Counted from the first letter of the stretch, positions 1 through 8,979 are shown. The stretch is DNA of 64,000 bases from Paracoccus sediminis (GCF_900188295.1 NZ_FZNM01000010.1:1-64000), one strand, 5' to 3'. Translations and numbers: made by a program. The notes: generated by a model not told the origin, from the letters alone.

Positions 1-102
1 CGGCGGTGACCGCCAGCGTAACCCACGGCCGCGCGGCTTGCGCTACGCCGAAGGCTCCGCGCGCGGCCTCCTACACCACGTGCTGGGACACTATCTTTTA
101 CC

Positions 103-477
103 ATGCCAGCCGAAATCTGTTTTGAAATGATTGGCCAGAGGATCTGCATTCCGCTGTATGTCGAGGTCGCGCGGCGCTTTCCCGATCCCGATCCCAGGCG
201 GTTCGGCGGAATCGACCTCAGCGATCTTGTCGGCCCGGTCCACGAACAGGCTGGCGGCCGCAGGATCGCCTGGATCGAGGCCATCGGCCTGGACGAAGCC
301 CAGCAGCAACAGCTGGCGTCAGTCGTTCAGATCGCGGACGCTGCCGCAGCGTTGCCGCGCGAAATCGGATCGAAAGTGAATGCGATGATGGGCGATCATC
401 TGGCCAGCATGCGGTTGCGCGACGGCGTGTCGTTGCGCCTTGATCTGGACAAGGGCGCCGGACGCACGGCGGCCTGA
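103..477 (+). CDS. Hypothetical protein, 124 aa
   Basis: I do not recognise this protein. The frame opens with ATG, has no signal peptide or membrane segment, and its C-terminal half is helical in character (three Gln in a row near residue 67, then a stretch rich in Ala, Met and Leu). Third-codon GC bias is weaker than in neighbouring genes, and shorter overlapping frames exist on the minus strand, so it may be an old, decaying or foreign gene. It stands alone: the next gene, at 569, is on the opposite strand. Existence is uncertain and function unknown. Confidence 0.4.
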   Translation: MPAEICFEMIGQRICIPLYVEVARRFPDPDPRRFGGIDLSDLVGPVHEQAGGRRIAWIEAIGLDEAQQQQLASVVQIADAAAALPREIGSKVNAMMGDHLASMRLRDGVSLRLDLDKGAGRTAA

Positions 478-568
478 TCGTATCAAGGTCCGGCCGCCGC
501 CATGGCAACGGCGGCGGCGCGGCGCAGGCATGTGTCTGCCTGCGGTTGATGACCGAAGTCGCCGCCGA

Positions 569-1561
569 TCAGGTCTTCACGCCCCCGCGAAGGCGGGAGA
601 TCAGCGGCAGGACCGTGGCGGCCAGCGCCGGATTGATGACCTTGTGCGCGATCGGGATCAGGATCAGACCCAGGGCAAGGCCGAAGATGCCGTCGAAGAA
701 CGCGGTGACGGCCCAGGCCGTCACGCCTGGCGCCTGCGGAACGGCGGTGGCCGCTGCCGTGGCCTGGCGATGGATCCAGTCGTAAGGGGCGCTCCATCCC
801 AGTTCGGACAGGCCGTGCAAGACGATCTGCCCGCCCACCCAGATCATCGCCGCCGTGCCGACGATGGTCAGCACCTTCATGAAGCCGGGCATGACCTTGA
901 CGATGCCGCGCCCGAGGGTCGCGGACAGGCCGTTCTGCCGCGTGGCCAGATAGACGCCCACATCGTCGGCCTTGACGATCAGCGCCACGAAACCATAGAC
1001 GGCGGCGGTGATGGCCACGGCCACCAGGGTCAGGATCAACGCCTTCATCCACAGCGTGTCGTCCGCGGGAATCGTGGACAGGGCGATGGTCATGATCTCG
1101 GCCGACAGGATGAAATCGGTCTTGATCGCGCCCGCGACGCGCTGTTCCTCCAGCGCGGCGCCGCCGGATTTGGGACGAGTGTATTTTTCGCTTTTGTGGG
1201 TTTCGCCAAAGCCGAAGGCGTTCGCGACCTTTTCGGCCCCTTCGTAACACAGATAGGCGCCCCCCAGCATCAGCAGGGGGGAAATCGCCCAGGGTGCGAA
1301 GGCCGACAGCAGCAGCGCGATCGGCAGCAGAATCACCATCTTGTTGAACAGCGACCCCCGCGCGATCTTCCACACGATGGGCAATTCGCGGCTGGCGTCG
1401 AAGCCGTTGACGTATTTGGGCGTCACCGCCGCGTCGTCGATCACCGCGCCCGCGGCCTTGGCCCCGGCCTTGACGGCCTGGCCCGCCACGTCGTCGATGG
1501 ATGCCGCCGCGACCTTGGAGATCGAGGCCACGTCGTCCAGAAGTGCCAGCAGTCCGCTCAT
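569..1561 (-). CDS. DUF808 family inner membrane protein (YedI-like)
   Basis: A 330-residue DUF808 protein. The N-terminus (LLALLDDVASISKVAA), the following RELPIVWKIARGSLFNK block and the hydrophobic PWAISPLLMLGGAYLCYEG segment match the E. coli YedI pattern. Several further membrane segments follow, with a hydrophobic C-terminus near the end of the chain. I chose the ATG at 1561 because family members start there (MSGLLALLDD) and a purine-rich ribosome site (GAGGA) precedes it; an upstream in-frame ATG would add 19 residues. The molecular function of DUF808 proteins is not established. No operon partner is evident. Confidence 0.88.
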   Translation of the reverse strand: MSGLLALLDDVASISKVAAASIDDVAGQAVKAGAKAAGAVIDDAAVTPKYVNGFDASRELPIVWKIARGSLFNKMVILLPIALLLSAFAPWAISPLLMLGGAYLCYEGAEKVANAFGFGETHKSEKYTRPKSGGAALEEQRVAGAIKTDFILSAEIMTIALSTIPADDTLWMKALILTLVAVAITAAVYGFVALIVKADDVGVYLATRQNGLSATLGRGIVKVMPGFMKVLTIVGTAAMIWVGGQIVLHGLSELGWSAPYDWIHRQATAAATAVPQAPGVTAWAVTAFFDGIFGLALGLILIPIAHKVINPALAATVLPLISRLRGGVKT

Positions 1562-1636
1562 GAAATCCTCATCCACCGTGTCGGGCGCGATCATTGGCAA
1601 AGATCGCGCCGGAAGCAAACCCCCGGCGCGCGCGCC

Positions 1637-2599
1637 TCAGTCCAGACTGACGTTGGCGTCCTTGACCACGGGTTCCCATTTCGCCATTTCGGCCTGGACA
1701 TGGGCGGCCAGTTCATCGGGGCCGGACGCGACGATGGTGGCGGAAAATTCGGCCATGCGTTCGACCACCGCGGGATCGGCCATGGTGGCCTTGGCGGCGG
1801 CGGCAAGCGTCTCGATCGCCTCGGGCGGGGTGCCGGCGGGGGCGAACAGCGCGTTCCAGGTATAGGTTTCGTATCCCGGCAGGGTTTCCGCGATGGTGGG
1901 GATGTCCGGAAAGCTGGCGGCGCGTTCGGCGGTCGTGACGCCAAGCGCCCGCAGCTTGCCGCTGGCGATGTGACCCGAAGCCGAGGGAAGGTTGTCGAAG
2001 ATGATGGGCACCTGGTTGCCCAGCACATCCGTCAGCGCGGGACCGGATCCCTTGTAGGGGATGTGGGTGATGTCCACGCCCGCCATCGACTTGAACAGTT
2101 CGCCCGACAGGTGCAGGGGGGTGCCGTTGCCCGACGAGGCATAGGCCAGCGGCTGTTCCTTGGCCAGGTCGATCAGTTCCTGGACCGTGTTGACGGGCAG
2201 TTCGGGGTTCACCGCCAGCACGTTCGGCACCAGCACCAGTAGCGATACGGGCGCGAAATCCGCCACCGGGTCATAGGGTTTCTGCGTCAGGATCAGCGGA
2301 TTCAGAGCATGGGTGGCGACCGTCCCCATCAGGATCGTATAGCCGTCGGCATCGGCCTGGGCCACCTGCTGCGCCCCCAGGCTGCCGCCCGCGCCGCCGA
2401 CATTCTGCACGACGATCTGCTGGCCCAGTTCCCGGCCCATGCGTTCGGCCACGATGCGGCCCACCACGTCCGTGGACCCGCCAGCGGCAAAGGGAATGAC
2501 CAGGGTGATCTGGCGTTCGGGATATTCGGCGGCGGCCGTTCCGGCAAGGCCAAGGGCAAGGGCCGATCCCAGAAGGATGCGACGGGTGATCGAAGTCAT
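1637..2599 (-). CDS. Tripartite tricarboxylate transporter substrate-binding protein (TctC family), distal copy
   Basis: A 320-residue periplasmic solute receptor of the Bug/TctC family. It has a signal peptide (RRILLGSALALGLAG, cleavage near AAAEYPER), then the family hallmark YPERQITLVIPFAAGGSTDVVGR and the quinone-type VVQNVGGAGGSLGA loop. It would deliver a carboxylate or a similar anion to the TctAB permease; the substrate cannot be read from the sequence. It is the last gene of the operon running leftward from 5648, 31 bp after TctA, so the operon carries two different receptors. The two share the family motifs but are clearly diverged outside them. Confidence 0.93.
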   Translation of the reverse strand: MTSITRRILLGSALALGLAGTAAAEYPERQITLVIPFAAGGSTDVVGRIVAERMGRELGQQIVVQNVGGAGGSLGAQQVAQADADGYTILMGTVATHALNPLILTQKPYDPVADFAPVSLLVLVPNVLAVNPELPVNTVQELIDLAKEQPLAYASSGNGTPLHLSGELFKSMAGVDITHIPYKGSGPALTDVLGNQVPIIFDNLPSASGHIASGKLRALGVTTAERAASFPDIPTIAETLPGYETYTWNALFAPAGTPPEAIETLAAAAKATMADPAVVERMAEFSATIVASGPDELAAHVQAEMAKWEPVVKDANVSLD

Positions 2600-2630
2600 G
2601 GTTTGTCCTTTCGGGGCAGGGGAATGGGCG

Positions 2631-4139
2631 TCAACCGTCGCTTTCGGTGAACACCTCGTCGCGGCGTTTGCGGATCTGGGGCAGGAACACCAGCACCAGA
2701 ATGGCCAGCGACAGCACCAGAAGCGTGGCGCTGATGGGGCGGGTGACGAAGGTGGTGGGATCGCCGCGCGACAGGATCATGGCGCGGCGCAGGTTTTCCT
2801 CCAGCAGGGGGCCAAGCACGAAGCCCAACAGCAGGGGCGCGGGTTCGCAGCGCAGCTTGGACAGAACGTATCCCAGCAGGCCGAACCCGGCGACGGCGAA
2901 CAGGTCGTAGGTGTTCGAATTCACCGAATAGACCCCGATCGAACACATCGCCATGATGATCGGGAACAGAATGTAATAGGGCACGGTCAGCAGTTTCACC
3001 CACAGACCGATCAGCGGCAGGTTCAGCACCACCAGCATCAGGTTGCCGATCCACATCGACGCGACGATGCCCCAGAACAGCGCGGGCTGTTCGCTGACCA
3101 CGTTCGGGCCGGGCACGATGCCCTGGATAATCATCGCTCCGATCATCAGCGCCATGACCGGGTTCGCCGGGATGCCGAGCGTCAGCAGCGGGATGAAGCT
3201 GGTCTGCGCGCCCGCGTTGTTGGCCGATTCCGGTCCGGCGACGCCGGCCAGGGCGCCCTTGCCGAATTCCTCGGGGTGCTTGGACAGCTTCTTTTCGACG
3301 GTATAGCTGGCAAAGGACGCCAGGATCGCGCCGCCGCCGGGCAGGATGCCCAGGACCGACCCGATGCCCGTGCCGCGCAGGACCGGGGCGATCATCTGGC
3401 GGAATTCGTCGCGCGTCGGGAACAGGCGGCTGATGTTCTTGGTCATCACCTCTCGGTCGTGCTCGTCTTCCAGGTTTCGCAGGATTTCCGCGATTCCGAA
3501 GACGCCCACGGCGACCGCGACGAAATTCAGCCCGTCGGCGAATTGCGTGATGCCCATCGTAAAGCGCGGCGCGCCGGTATAAACGTCGGTGCCGACCATG
3601 CCCAAAAGCAGGCCCAGCACCACCATCGCCAGGGCCTTCAGCACCGATCCATGGGCAAGCGCCACCGACATCACCAGGCCCATGACCATCAGGCTGAAGT
3701 ATTCGGCGGCGCCGAACTTCAGCGCGATGGCGGTCAGCGGCGGCGCGAAGATCGCGACCAGGAACGTCGCAACCGTTCCCGCGAAGAACGACCCGATGGC
3801 GGCGGTCGCCAGCGCCGTTCCCGCGCGGCCCTGGCGGGCCATCTGGTATCCGTCGATGGCCGTCACGGCGGAACTGCTTTCGCCGGGCATGTTGATAAGG
3901 ATGGCCGTGGTCGATCCGCCGTATTGCGCGCCGTAATAGATGCCGGCCAGCATGATAAGCGAGGACACGGGTTCCAGCTGGAAGGTGATGGGGAGCAGCA
4001 TGGCGATGGTGGCGGTGGCGCCGATGCCCGGCAGCACGCCGATCAGCGTGCCCAGCAGCACCCCGATCAGGCAGAAGGCCAGGTTCGCCAGCGACGAGGC
4101 GACGCCGAAGCCAAGGGCCAGATTTGACAGCAGGTCCAT
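2631..4139 (-). CDS. tctA: Tripartite tricarboxylate transporter large permease subunit TctA
   Basis: A 502-residue integral membrane protein with about twelve hydrophobic segments, the usual TctA length. It has the conserved early GTLIGVLPGIGATATIAMLL loop, the YYGAQYGGSTTAIL motif and the mirrored GSVLGILPGGGAILASF repeat. TctA forms the transport channel driven by an ion gradient, working with TctB and a periplasmic TctC receptor. It lies 9 bp downstream of tctB and 31 bp upstream of a TctC gene, as expected for a co-transcribed transporter. Substrate is unknown. Confidence 0.94.
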   Translation of the reverse strand: MDLLSNLALGFGVASSLANLAFCLIGVLLGTLIGVLPGIGATATIAMLLPITFQLEPVSSLIMLAGIYYGAQYGGSTTAILINMPGESSSAVTAIDGYQMARQGRAGTALATAAIGSFFAGTVATFLVAIFAPPLTAIALKFGAAEYFSLMVMGLVMSVALAHGSVLKALAMVVLGLLLGMVGTDVYTGAPRFTMGITQFADGLNFVAVAVGVFGIAEILRNLEDEHDREVMTKNISRLFPTRDEFRQMIAPVLRGTGIGSVLGILPGGGAILASFASYTVEKKLSKHPEEFGKGALAGVAGPESANNAGAQTSFIPLLTLGIPANPVMALMIGAMIIQGIVPGPNVVSEQPALFWGIVASMWIGNLMLVVLNLPLIGLWVKLLTVPYYILFPIIMAMCSIGVYSVNSNTYDLFAVAGFGLLGYVLSKLRCEPAPLLLGFVLGPLLEENLRRAMILSRGDPTTFVTRPISATLLVLSLAILVLVFLPQIRKRRDEVFTESDG

Positions 4140-4148
4140 GATCGCCCC

Positions 4149-4613
4149 CTACAACGGCAGCCAGGGGCCAAAGCGCCGGAACGGCAGCCCCAGGCCATAG
4201 CTGAAGATCAGCGTGGACATGATCGTGACCACGATGGCCAGGACCAGCGCGGACAGGGGCCGCATCCGCACCGAGGCCTGCGACGCGATCAGCGTGGTGA
4301 TGAACAGCGCGGGCACGAAGCCCAGGCCGCGGACCGTCAGGCCGAAGAAGATCGGCGCGGGCAGGATGAACAGGATGCCCCGCCAGGCGATCCGGCCAAA
4401 GGGTTCGTCATCGGGGCGGCCCAGCGCCTTGAACAGGATCACAGCGCCCAGCAGGAACAGAACGGCCGACAGCACGGCCGGAAAATATCCCGGCCCCATC
4501 CGCAGGGACGTGCCCATCTCCAGCCCGGTGGCCTGCAATCCGAAGAACGCGGCAAAGGCCATGAACAGCAGGCCCGCAGCGATGTCGGTGGTGTCGTTCG
4601 GTTTCGTGGACAT
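4149..4613 (-). CDS. tctB: Tripartite tricarboxylate transporter small permease subunit TctB
   Basis: A 154-residue, four-helix membrane protein. The pattern IAAGLLFMAFAAFFGLQATGL, a central GPGYFP motif and two C-terminal hydrophobic hairpins are typical of TctB, the small permease subunit. The start was set at the ATG at 4613 (MSTKPND), which follows a GGGGG ribosome site; the longer frame adds 18 residues with no family match. It sits between the first TctC gene (60 bp upstream) and TctA (9 bp downstream). Confidence 0.9.
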   Translation of the reverse strand: MSTKPNDTTDIAAGLLFMAFAAFFGLQATGLEMGTSLRMGPGYFPAVLSAVLFLLGAVILFKALGRPDDEPFGRIAWRGILFILPAPIFFGLTVRGLGFVPALFITTLIASQASVRMRPLSALVLAIVVTIMSTLIFSYGLGLPFRRFGPWLPL

Positions 4614-4673
4614 GATCCCCCCCTGGATGCCGGACGCCCCGCCGCCACATTCCCGGCGGCGGGGCAAGGCCGG

Positions 4674-5648
4674 TCAGTCTGCGTAAACGCCCGCGGCCTC
4701 GATCACCGGCTTCCAGCGGGCGATCTCGGATTCCAGCTTGGCCTTCAGCGCCTCGGGGGTGGCGTCCTCGGGGCTTGACGGGGACGTGCCGAGATCAGCC
4801 ATGGCCTTGGCCACGCCTTCGTCGGCCAGCGCCGTTTGCAGCGACTGCGACAGGCGCTGATTGATCTCGGCCGGGGTGCCCTTGGGGGTATAGATGCCGT
4901 GCCAGATGCCGAACTGCATCGCCTCGAACCCGGATTCGGCGGCGGTCGGCAGGTCGGGGAACAGATCCAACCGTTCCGGGGTGGTCACGGCATAGGCCTT
5001 GATCGTGCCGCCCTTGATCTGCTGGGTGGTGTTGGTGGTCTGGTCGCACATGATGTCCACCTGCCCGCCCAGCAGGTCGGTCATCGCCGGACCCGTCCCC
5101 TTGTAGGGAACCGTCACCAGCGGCGCCTCGAGCGCCTGCATCAGCAGCATCCCGCACAGGTGGCTGGCCGCCCCGATCCCCGCATTGGCCAGCGTCAGCG
5201 AATCGGCATTGGCCTTGACGTAGTCCACGAAGGCCGGAAAATCGGCGGGTTCGAAATCCTGGCGCGCGGTGACGACCATCGGCACCTCGGTCACGAGTCC
5301 CACGTATTCGAAGGCGTCCAGGGTGTCATAGGCCAGATTGCGGTAAAGGGTTTCGGACGTGGCCATGCCGATGTGGTGCAGCAGAACCGTGTATCCGTCC
5401 GGTTCGGCCTTGGCGACGTTGCCCGCGCCCAGCGTGCCCCCGGCGCCGCCGATGTTTTCGACGACGATCTGCTGGCCCAGGTCGGCCGACATGCGTTCGG
5501 CCACCAGGCGCGCCACCGTGTCGGTCGGACCGCCCGCCGCGAACGGCACGACCATGGTGATCTGGCGTTCGGGATAGGTTTGCGCAAAGGCGGGCGCGGT
5601 CAGGATCGTGGCGGCGAAAAGCGCGCCTATCAGCTTCGATGCGGTCAT
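4674..5648 (-). CDS. tctC: Tripartite tricarboxylate transporter substrate-binding protein (TctC family), promoter-proximal copy
   Basis: A 324-residue TctC/Bug-family receptor. A Sec signal peptide (SKLIGALFAATILTAPAFA) is followed by the family motifs YPERQITMVVPFAAGGPTDTVAR and VVENIGGAGGTLGAG, and a central VPYKGTGPAMTDLLGGQVD block. It is the first gene of the TctC-TctB-TctA-TctC operon and is presumably the main partner of the permease. The ATG at 5648 is the only start that begins at the signal peptide. The substrate may be a dicarboxylate, tricarboxylate or other small acid; the sequence does not say. Confidence 0.93.
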   Translation of the reverse strand: MTASKLIGALFAATILTAPAFAQTYPERQITMVVPFAAGGPTDTVARLVAERMSADLGQQIVVENIGGAGGTLGAGNVAKAEPDGYTVLLHHIGMATSETLYRNLAYDTLDAFEYVGLVTEVPMVVTARQDFEPADFPAFVDYVKANADSLTLANAGIGAASHLCGMLLMQALEAPLVTVPYKGTGPAMTDLLGGQVDIMCDQTTNTTQQIKGGTIKAYAVTTPERLDLFPDLPTAAESGFEAMQFGIWHGIYTPKGTPAEINQRLSQSLQTALADEGVAKAMADLGTSPSSPEDATPEALKAKLESEIARWKPVIEAAGVYAD

Positions 5649-5895
5649 GTGTCCTCCCAGACTGGTTATGCGGCGCTTTGCTGCGCCGTCACGCTGGCGC
5701 CAGCTTGCGCCAGCATCCGAACGGGACACAATGCTTTTTTGGAAGCCGTTTCGCGGTTTCCGCTTTTTTCGGCGGTTTTTTCGAACACCGCCGGCATATC
5801 GCCGGAAAGGGCCTTGGCCGCGTCCGCCGGCCTGGCGACCCTGCGGACCGCGGGTGGCGGAACCGGCGCCGCAGGCCCGTCGGCGGGCGATCGCG
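5649..5895 (-). promoter_or_regulatory. Leader region of the tct operon with inverted repeats
   Basis: This 247-bp gap between xylB and the first TctC gene must hold the tct promoter. It contains a 12-bp perfect palindrome at 5693-5704 (GCTGGCGCCAGC), whose left arm also matches an inverted copy (CGCCAGC) at 5708-5714. Farther upstream a T-rich segment (5734-5780) contains a hairpin-capable repeat flanked by two T6 runs. Operator or attenuator roles are possible but not shown. Confidence 0.35.
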
Positions 5896-7347
5896 TCACT
5901 GGATGGCGCGCACCGCCGGATAAGCCGCCCGGAATGCCTGATAGGCCGCATCGAACGGCTCGCGCAGGGCGGCATCGGGGGCGATCTCCTCGACCACGTC
6001 GGGGGCGGTCATGATCCGGGCAACGCTGCCGGACCCGGCCGCCGCCATCCCCAGGCGAGCCGCGCCCAGGGCCGCGCCGAATTCGCCGTCGGCGGGCAGG
6101 GTCAGCGTCACGTCCAGCGCGGTGGCGATCACCCGCAGCCAGTACCGCGACCGCGCCCCGCCGCCGATGGCCATCATGCGGTCCAGCCGCGCCCCGGTGT
6201 CCTGCAAGGCCTGATGGCTGTCGCGCAGGCCGAAGGCCACGCCCTCCAGCACGGCGCGGGTCAAATCATCGCGGGTGGTCCCCGACCCCAGGCCGGTGAA
6301 GGCCCCGCGGATCGCCGCGTCGTTGTGCGGCGTGCGTTCGCCCGACAGATAAGGCAGGAACCGCACCGCGCCCGGCGCCTGAAGCCTGTCCCCCGCCCCC
6401 GCCGCCAGATCCGCCGGGGATGCGCCCGTGATGCGGGACAGCCAGTTCAGGCTGTCGGTCGCCGACAGCATCACCCCCATCTGATACCAGGTGTCGGGCA
6501 CCGCGTGGCAGAAGGTGTGCAGCGCCGTGGCGGGCGCCGGATGATACCCGTCCCGCGCCGCCACCAGCACGCCCGAGGTGCCCAGCGACACGAAGCCCTG
6601 GCCTTCGGCCATCGCGCCGATCCCGCAGGCGGCGGCGGCATTGTCGCCCGCCCCGCCCGCCACCACGACCGGGTGGGACAGTCCCCAGCGTTGGGCAAGA
6701 TCGCCGCGCAACTGGCCAGCGGGGGCCGATCCTTCGACCAGGCGGGGCATCTGGTCGCGGCGCATGTGCCCTGCGGCCAGCAGCGCGTCCGACCAGTCGC
6801 GCGCGGCGGTATCCAGCCAGGACGTGCCCGCCGCGTCCGACATGTCGGTCACATGATCGCCGGTCAGATGCAGGTTCAGATAGGCGGCAGGCAGCAGCAC
6901 GCGGGCGACCCGCGCGTGGTTCCGGGGTTCGTGTTGACGGACCCATTCCAGCTTGGGCGCGGTAAAGCCCGGAAAGACGATGTTGCCCGACAGGTCGCGG
7001 ACACCGGGAATGGCGTCCAGGCGGGCGGCCTGTTCGTGGCTGCGGGTGTCGTTCCACAGGATGCAGGGGCGGATCACCCGGTCGTCCGCGTCCAGCAGGG
7101 TGGCGCCGTGCATGTGGCCGGCCACGCCGATGCCGCGCAGCGCGGAAAATTCCGGGTGCCGGTCGCGCAGGTCCGCGACGGCGGCGTCAAGCGCCGCGAT
7201 CCAGTCGGCCGGATCCTGTTCGGACCAGCCGGAATGGGGTTGGCTGACCGGATAATGCCGCTCGGTCGATCCCACCGGCCTGCCGCCGCCGTCCACCAGC
7301 AGCGCCCGCAGGCCGGATGTGCCAAGGTCGATTCCTAGAAAGCTCAT
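5896..7347 (-). CDS. xylB: Xylulokinase
   Basis: A 483-residue FGGY-family kinase that phosphorylates D-xylulose to D-xylulose 5-phosphate with ATP. The N-terminal phosphate loop (FLGIDLGTSGLRALLVD) and the blocks SGWSEQDPADW, GHMHGATLLD, GFTAPKLEWV, DMSDAAGTSWLD, FLPYLSGERTPHN and AIGGGARSRYW follow E. coli XylB closely. The start at 7347 gives the normal family length; the longer frame adds a non-conserved arginine-rich leader. It lies 52 bp downstream of a HAD phosphatase on the same strand, an arrangement seen in polyol catabolic loci. Product name is secure; the sugar or polyol it serves in vivo is inferred. Confidence 0.94.
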   Translation of the reverse strand: MSFLGIDLGTSGLRALLVDGGGRPVGSTERHYPVSQPHSGWSEQDPADWIAALDAAVADLRDRHPEFSALRGIGVAGHMHGATLLDADDRVIRPCILWNDTRSHEQAARLDAIPGVRDLSGNIVFPGFTAPKLEWVRQHEPRNHARVARVLLPAAYLNLHLTGDHVTDMSDAAGTSWLDTAARDWSDALLAAGHMRRDQMPRLVEGSAPAGQLRGDLAQRWGLSHPVVVAGGAGDNAAAACGIGAMAEGQGFVSLGTSGVLVAARDGYHPAPATALHTFCHAVPDTWYQMGVMLSATDSLNWLSRITGASPADLAAGAGDRLQAPGAVRFLPYLSGERTPHNDAAIRGAFTGLGSGTTRDDLTRAVLEGVAFGLRDSHQALQDTGARLDRMMAIGGGARSRYWLRVIATALDVTLTLPADGEFGAALGAARLGMAAAGSGSVARIMTAPDVVEEIAPDAALREPFDAAYQAFRAAYPAVRAIQ

Positions 7348-7399
7348 GTCGCGCGTCCCCCATCCCGCCGCCCTATCTGGCCGAAAGGCCGTTTCTGCG

Positions 7400-8095
7400 T
7401 CAAACGCCCGTGGCCTGCCGGTCCAGCAGCGCATCCGCCATGCCCGCAAGGTCGGGCAGCACCGCCGCGGCCCCCGCCTCGCGCAGACGGCGGGCGTGAT
7501 CGGCCTGCATCCCATGCAGGTGGCTGCCGCCGGTGAACCCCACGGCGCGCATTCCCGCCGCGCGGGCGCCCGCGATGCCGTGGGGCGAATCCTCCATCAC
7601 CGCGCAGGCATCGGGCCGGACGCCCAGCCGCTCGGCGGCCAGCAGGAACAGGTCGGGCGCGGGCTTGCCGCGGTTCACCTGGTCGGCGCTGAAGGTCATG
7701 TTTCCGAACCGATCCGCCAGCCCCGCCACCCGCAAGGTGATGCCCAGCCTGCGCACCGAACTGCCTGTGGCGATGGCCACCGCGATATCCCGCGCGGCCA
7801 GGTCGTCCAGCAGGCCGCAGATGCCGGGAATCAGCCGCAGTTCGGACGGATAGCGGGCCAGCAGCCGTTCCTCGAAGGTGGCGGCGAAATCGTGCAGGTC
7901 GTCGCGTCCAAGGGCCTCGCCGATCTGGCGGACGATGGCCTGGATCGACACGCCCAGGAACCGCTGGCGCAGTTCGTCCCGCGTGGTCGGCAGGCCCTCG
8001 GCCCCCATCATGTCGCCAAGGGTTTCCAGCGACATCGGTTCGCTGTCCACAAGGCAGCCGTCCATGTCAAAGATCACGGCGCGAATGCTGGTCAT
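7400..8095 (-). CDS. HAD-superfamily sugar-phosphate phosphatase / beta-phosphoglucomutase-like hydrolase
   Basis: A 231-residue subfamily IA HAD hydrolase. The nucleophile motif is VIFDMDGCLVDSE (Asp10 and Asp12), motif II is the Thr-Gly-Ser of ATGSS, the lysine is in GKPAPD, and motif IV is VMEDSPHGIAGARAAGM. The cap domain sits between motifs I and II. It heads the leftward pair with xylB and probably dephosphorylates a sugar or polyol phosphate, or acts as a house-cleaning phosphatase. It diverges from the ATP-sulfurylase-like gene at 8183, sharing an 87-bp promoter region. Confidence 0.88.
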   Translation of the reverse strand: MTSIRAVIFDMDGCLVDSEPMSLETLGDMMGAEGLPTTRDELRQRFLGVSIQAIVRQIGEALGRDDLHDFAATFEERLLARYPSELRLIPGICGLLDDLAARDIAVAIATGSSVRRLGITLRVAGLADRFGNMTFSADQVNRGKPAPDLFLLAAERLGVRPDACAVMEDSPHGIAGARAAGMRAVGFTGGSHLHGMQADHARRLREAGAAAVLPDLAGMADALLDRQATGV

Positions 8096-8182
8096 GGGGT
8101 CTCTCTGATGGCGTTAACGGCGCCATTCCTACACGCCCCGGACCCGGATGACAAACGCCGCCGCCTGCGCTAGGCCAAGGGC

Positions 8183-8941
8183 ATGACCCGTCCCCACCAC
8201 GCCCCGATCCGAGAGTTGCATGTATCGCCCGAGGCCGCAGGCGCCCTGCTGGCCCAGGCCGCAAGGCTGCGCGCCTGGACGCTGGACGACCGGCAGGCAG
8301 GCGAGCTTGCGCTGTTGACGAACGGCGGCCTTGCCCCCCTTCGCGGCTACATGACCCAGGCGGACCACCAGGCGGTCCGGGACGGGGCGGTATCCCCCTG
8401 GCCGGTGCCGCTGGCCTTGCCGGTGGACGGCGCCCTGGCCTGCGACGTGCAGCCCGGCGACGACATCGCCCTGCGCGATGCCGGGGGCGCGGTGCTGGCG
8501 ATCCTGTCCGTGACCGACAAATGGGGCGATCCGGTGCTGCTGGGCGGCAAGGTCAAGGGGCTGGGGCGCCCGTCCGGCGGCGCCCGCCCCAACGCCCTGC
8601 GCGCGCTGTTCCGCGACCGGGGCGCCGAACGGGTTCTGGCGATCCAGCCCGACCGTTCCGACCAGATCGAGGCGGCATCCGACCTGTCGAAGCGGCTGGA
8701 CGCCCTGCTGCTGGTGCAGCCCTTTCCGGGGGTCGCGGTCCGGGTGCCCGACGGGGCGGTCCTGGCGCCGCTGCCGGTCGCCCCGCCGCCCGGATCCCAG
8801 GGCGTGCTGTGGCGGGGCATGGTGGCGGGCAATCACGGCGCCACGCATCTGGTGCTGGCCGATCCGGCCGCGCGACGGTTCTATCGGACCCATCAGGACC
8901 GGATCAGCGTGAGGCTGGCGGAAGACGGCAGGAACCTCTAG
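8183..8941 (+). CDS. ATP-sulfurylase-like protein lacking catalytic motifs
   Basis: A 252-residue protein that follows the order of sulfate adenylyltransferase but is far shorter. Residues 45-57 (LTNGGLAPLRGYM) and 73-78 match the PUA-like N-terminal domain. Residues 118-130 (VLLGGKVKGLGRP) match the strand leading to the catalytic domain, and residues 216-226 (GNHGATHLVLA) match the GRNYGCTHFIVG region. Where active enzymes have QxRNPxHxxH, this protein has IQPDRSDQIEAA (154-164), so the QxRN and HxxH signatures are absent. Catalysis is therefore unlikely; a binding or regulatory role is possible. It is followed 38 bp later by an exporter gene on the same strand. Confidence 0.65.
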   Translation: MTRPHHAPIRELHVSPEAAGALLAQAARLRAWTLDDRQAGELALLTNGGLAPLRGYMTQADHQAVRDGAVSPWPVPLALPVDGALACDVQPGDDIALRDAGGAVLAILSVTDKWGDPVLLGGKVKGLGRPSGGARPNALRALFRDRGAERVLAIQPDRSDQIEAASDLSKRLDALLLVQPFPGVAVRVPDGAVLAPLPVAPPPGSQGVLWRGMVAGNHGATHLVLADPAARRFYRTHQDRISVRLAEDGRNL

Positions 8942-8979
8942 ACCCGCCGCAAGTTCACGCTCTGCAACAAGGCAGGCCC

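Noticed and set aside
91..309. 72-codon minus-strand frame overlapping the hypothetical gene at 103
   Set aside because: It has no ribosome site or domain and ends in a low-complexity tail; the plus-strand frame is the better, though weak, candidate.
440..2242. Long plus-strand frame of 600 codons opposite the DUF808 and TctC genes
   Set aside because: It is a shadow: the protein is rich in Arg, His, Gln and Gly with no recognisable domain, while the minus-strand genes carry clear family motifs. The same holds for other long antisense frames across the window (for example at 2439-4127, 5608-7338, 15987-17357, 53668-56076 and 59629-62547).
5734..5780. Hairpin flanked by T6 runs upstream of the tct operon as a terminator of a real gene
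   Set aside because: The T tract follows the stem only on the plus strand, where no gene lies upstream; it is noted as part of the leader region only.
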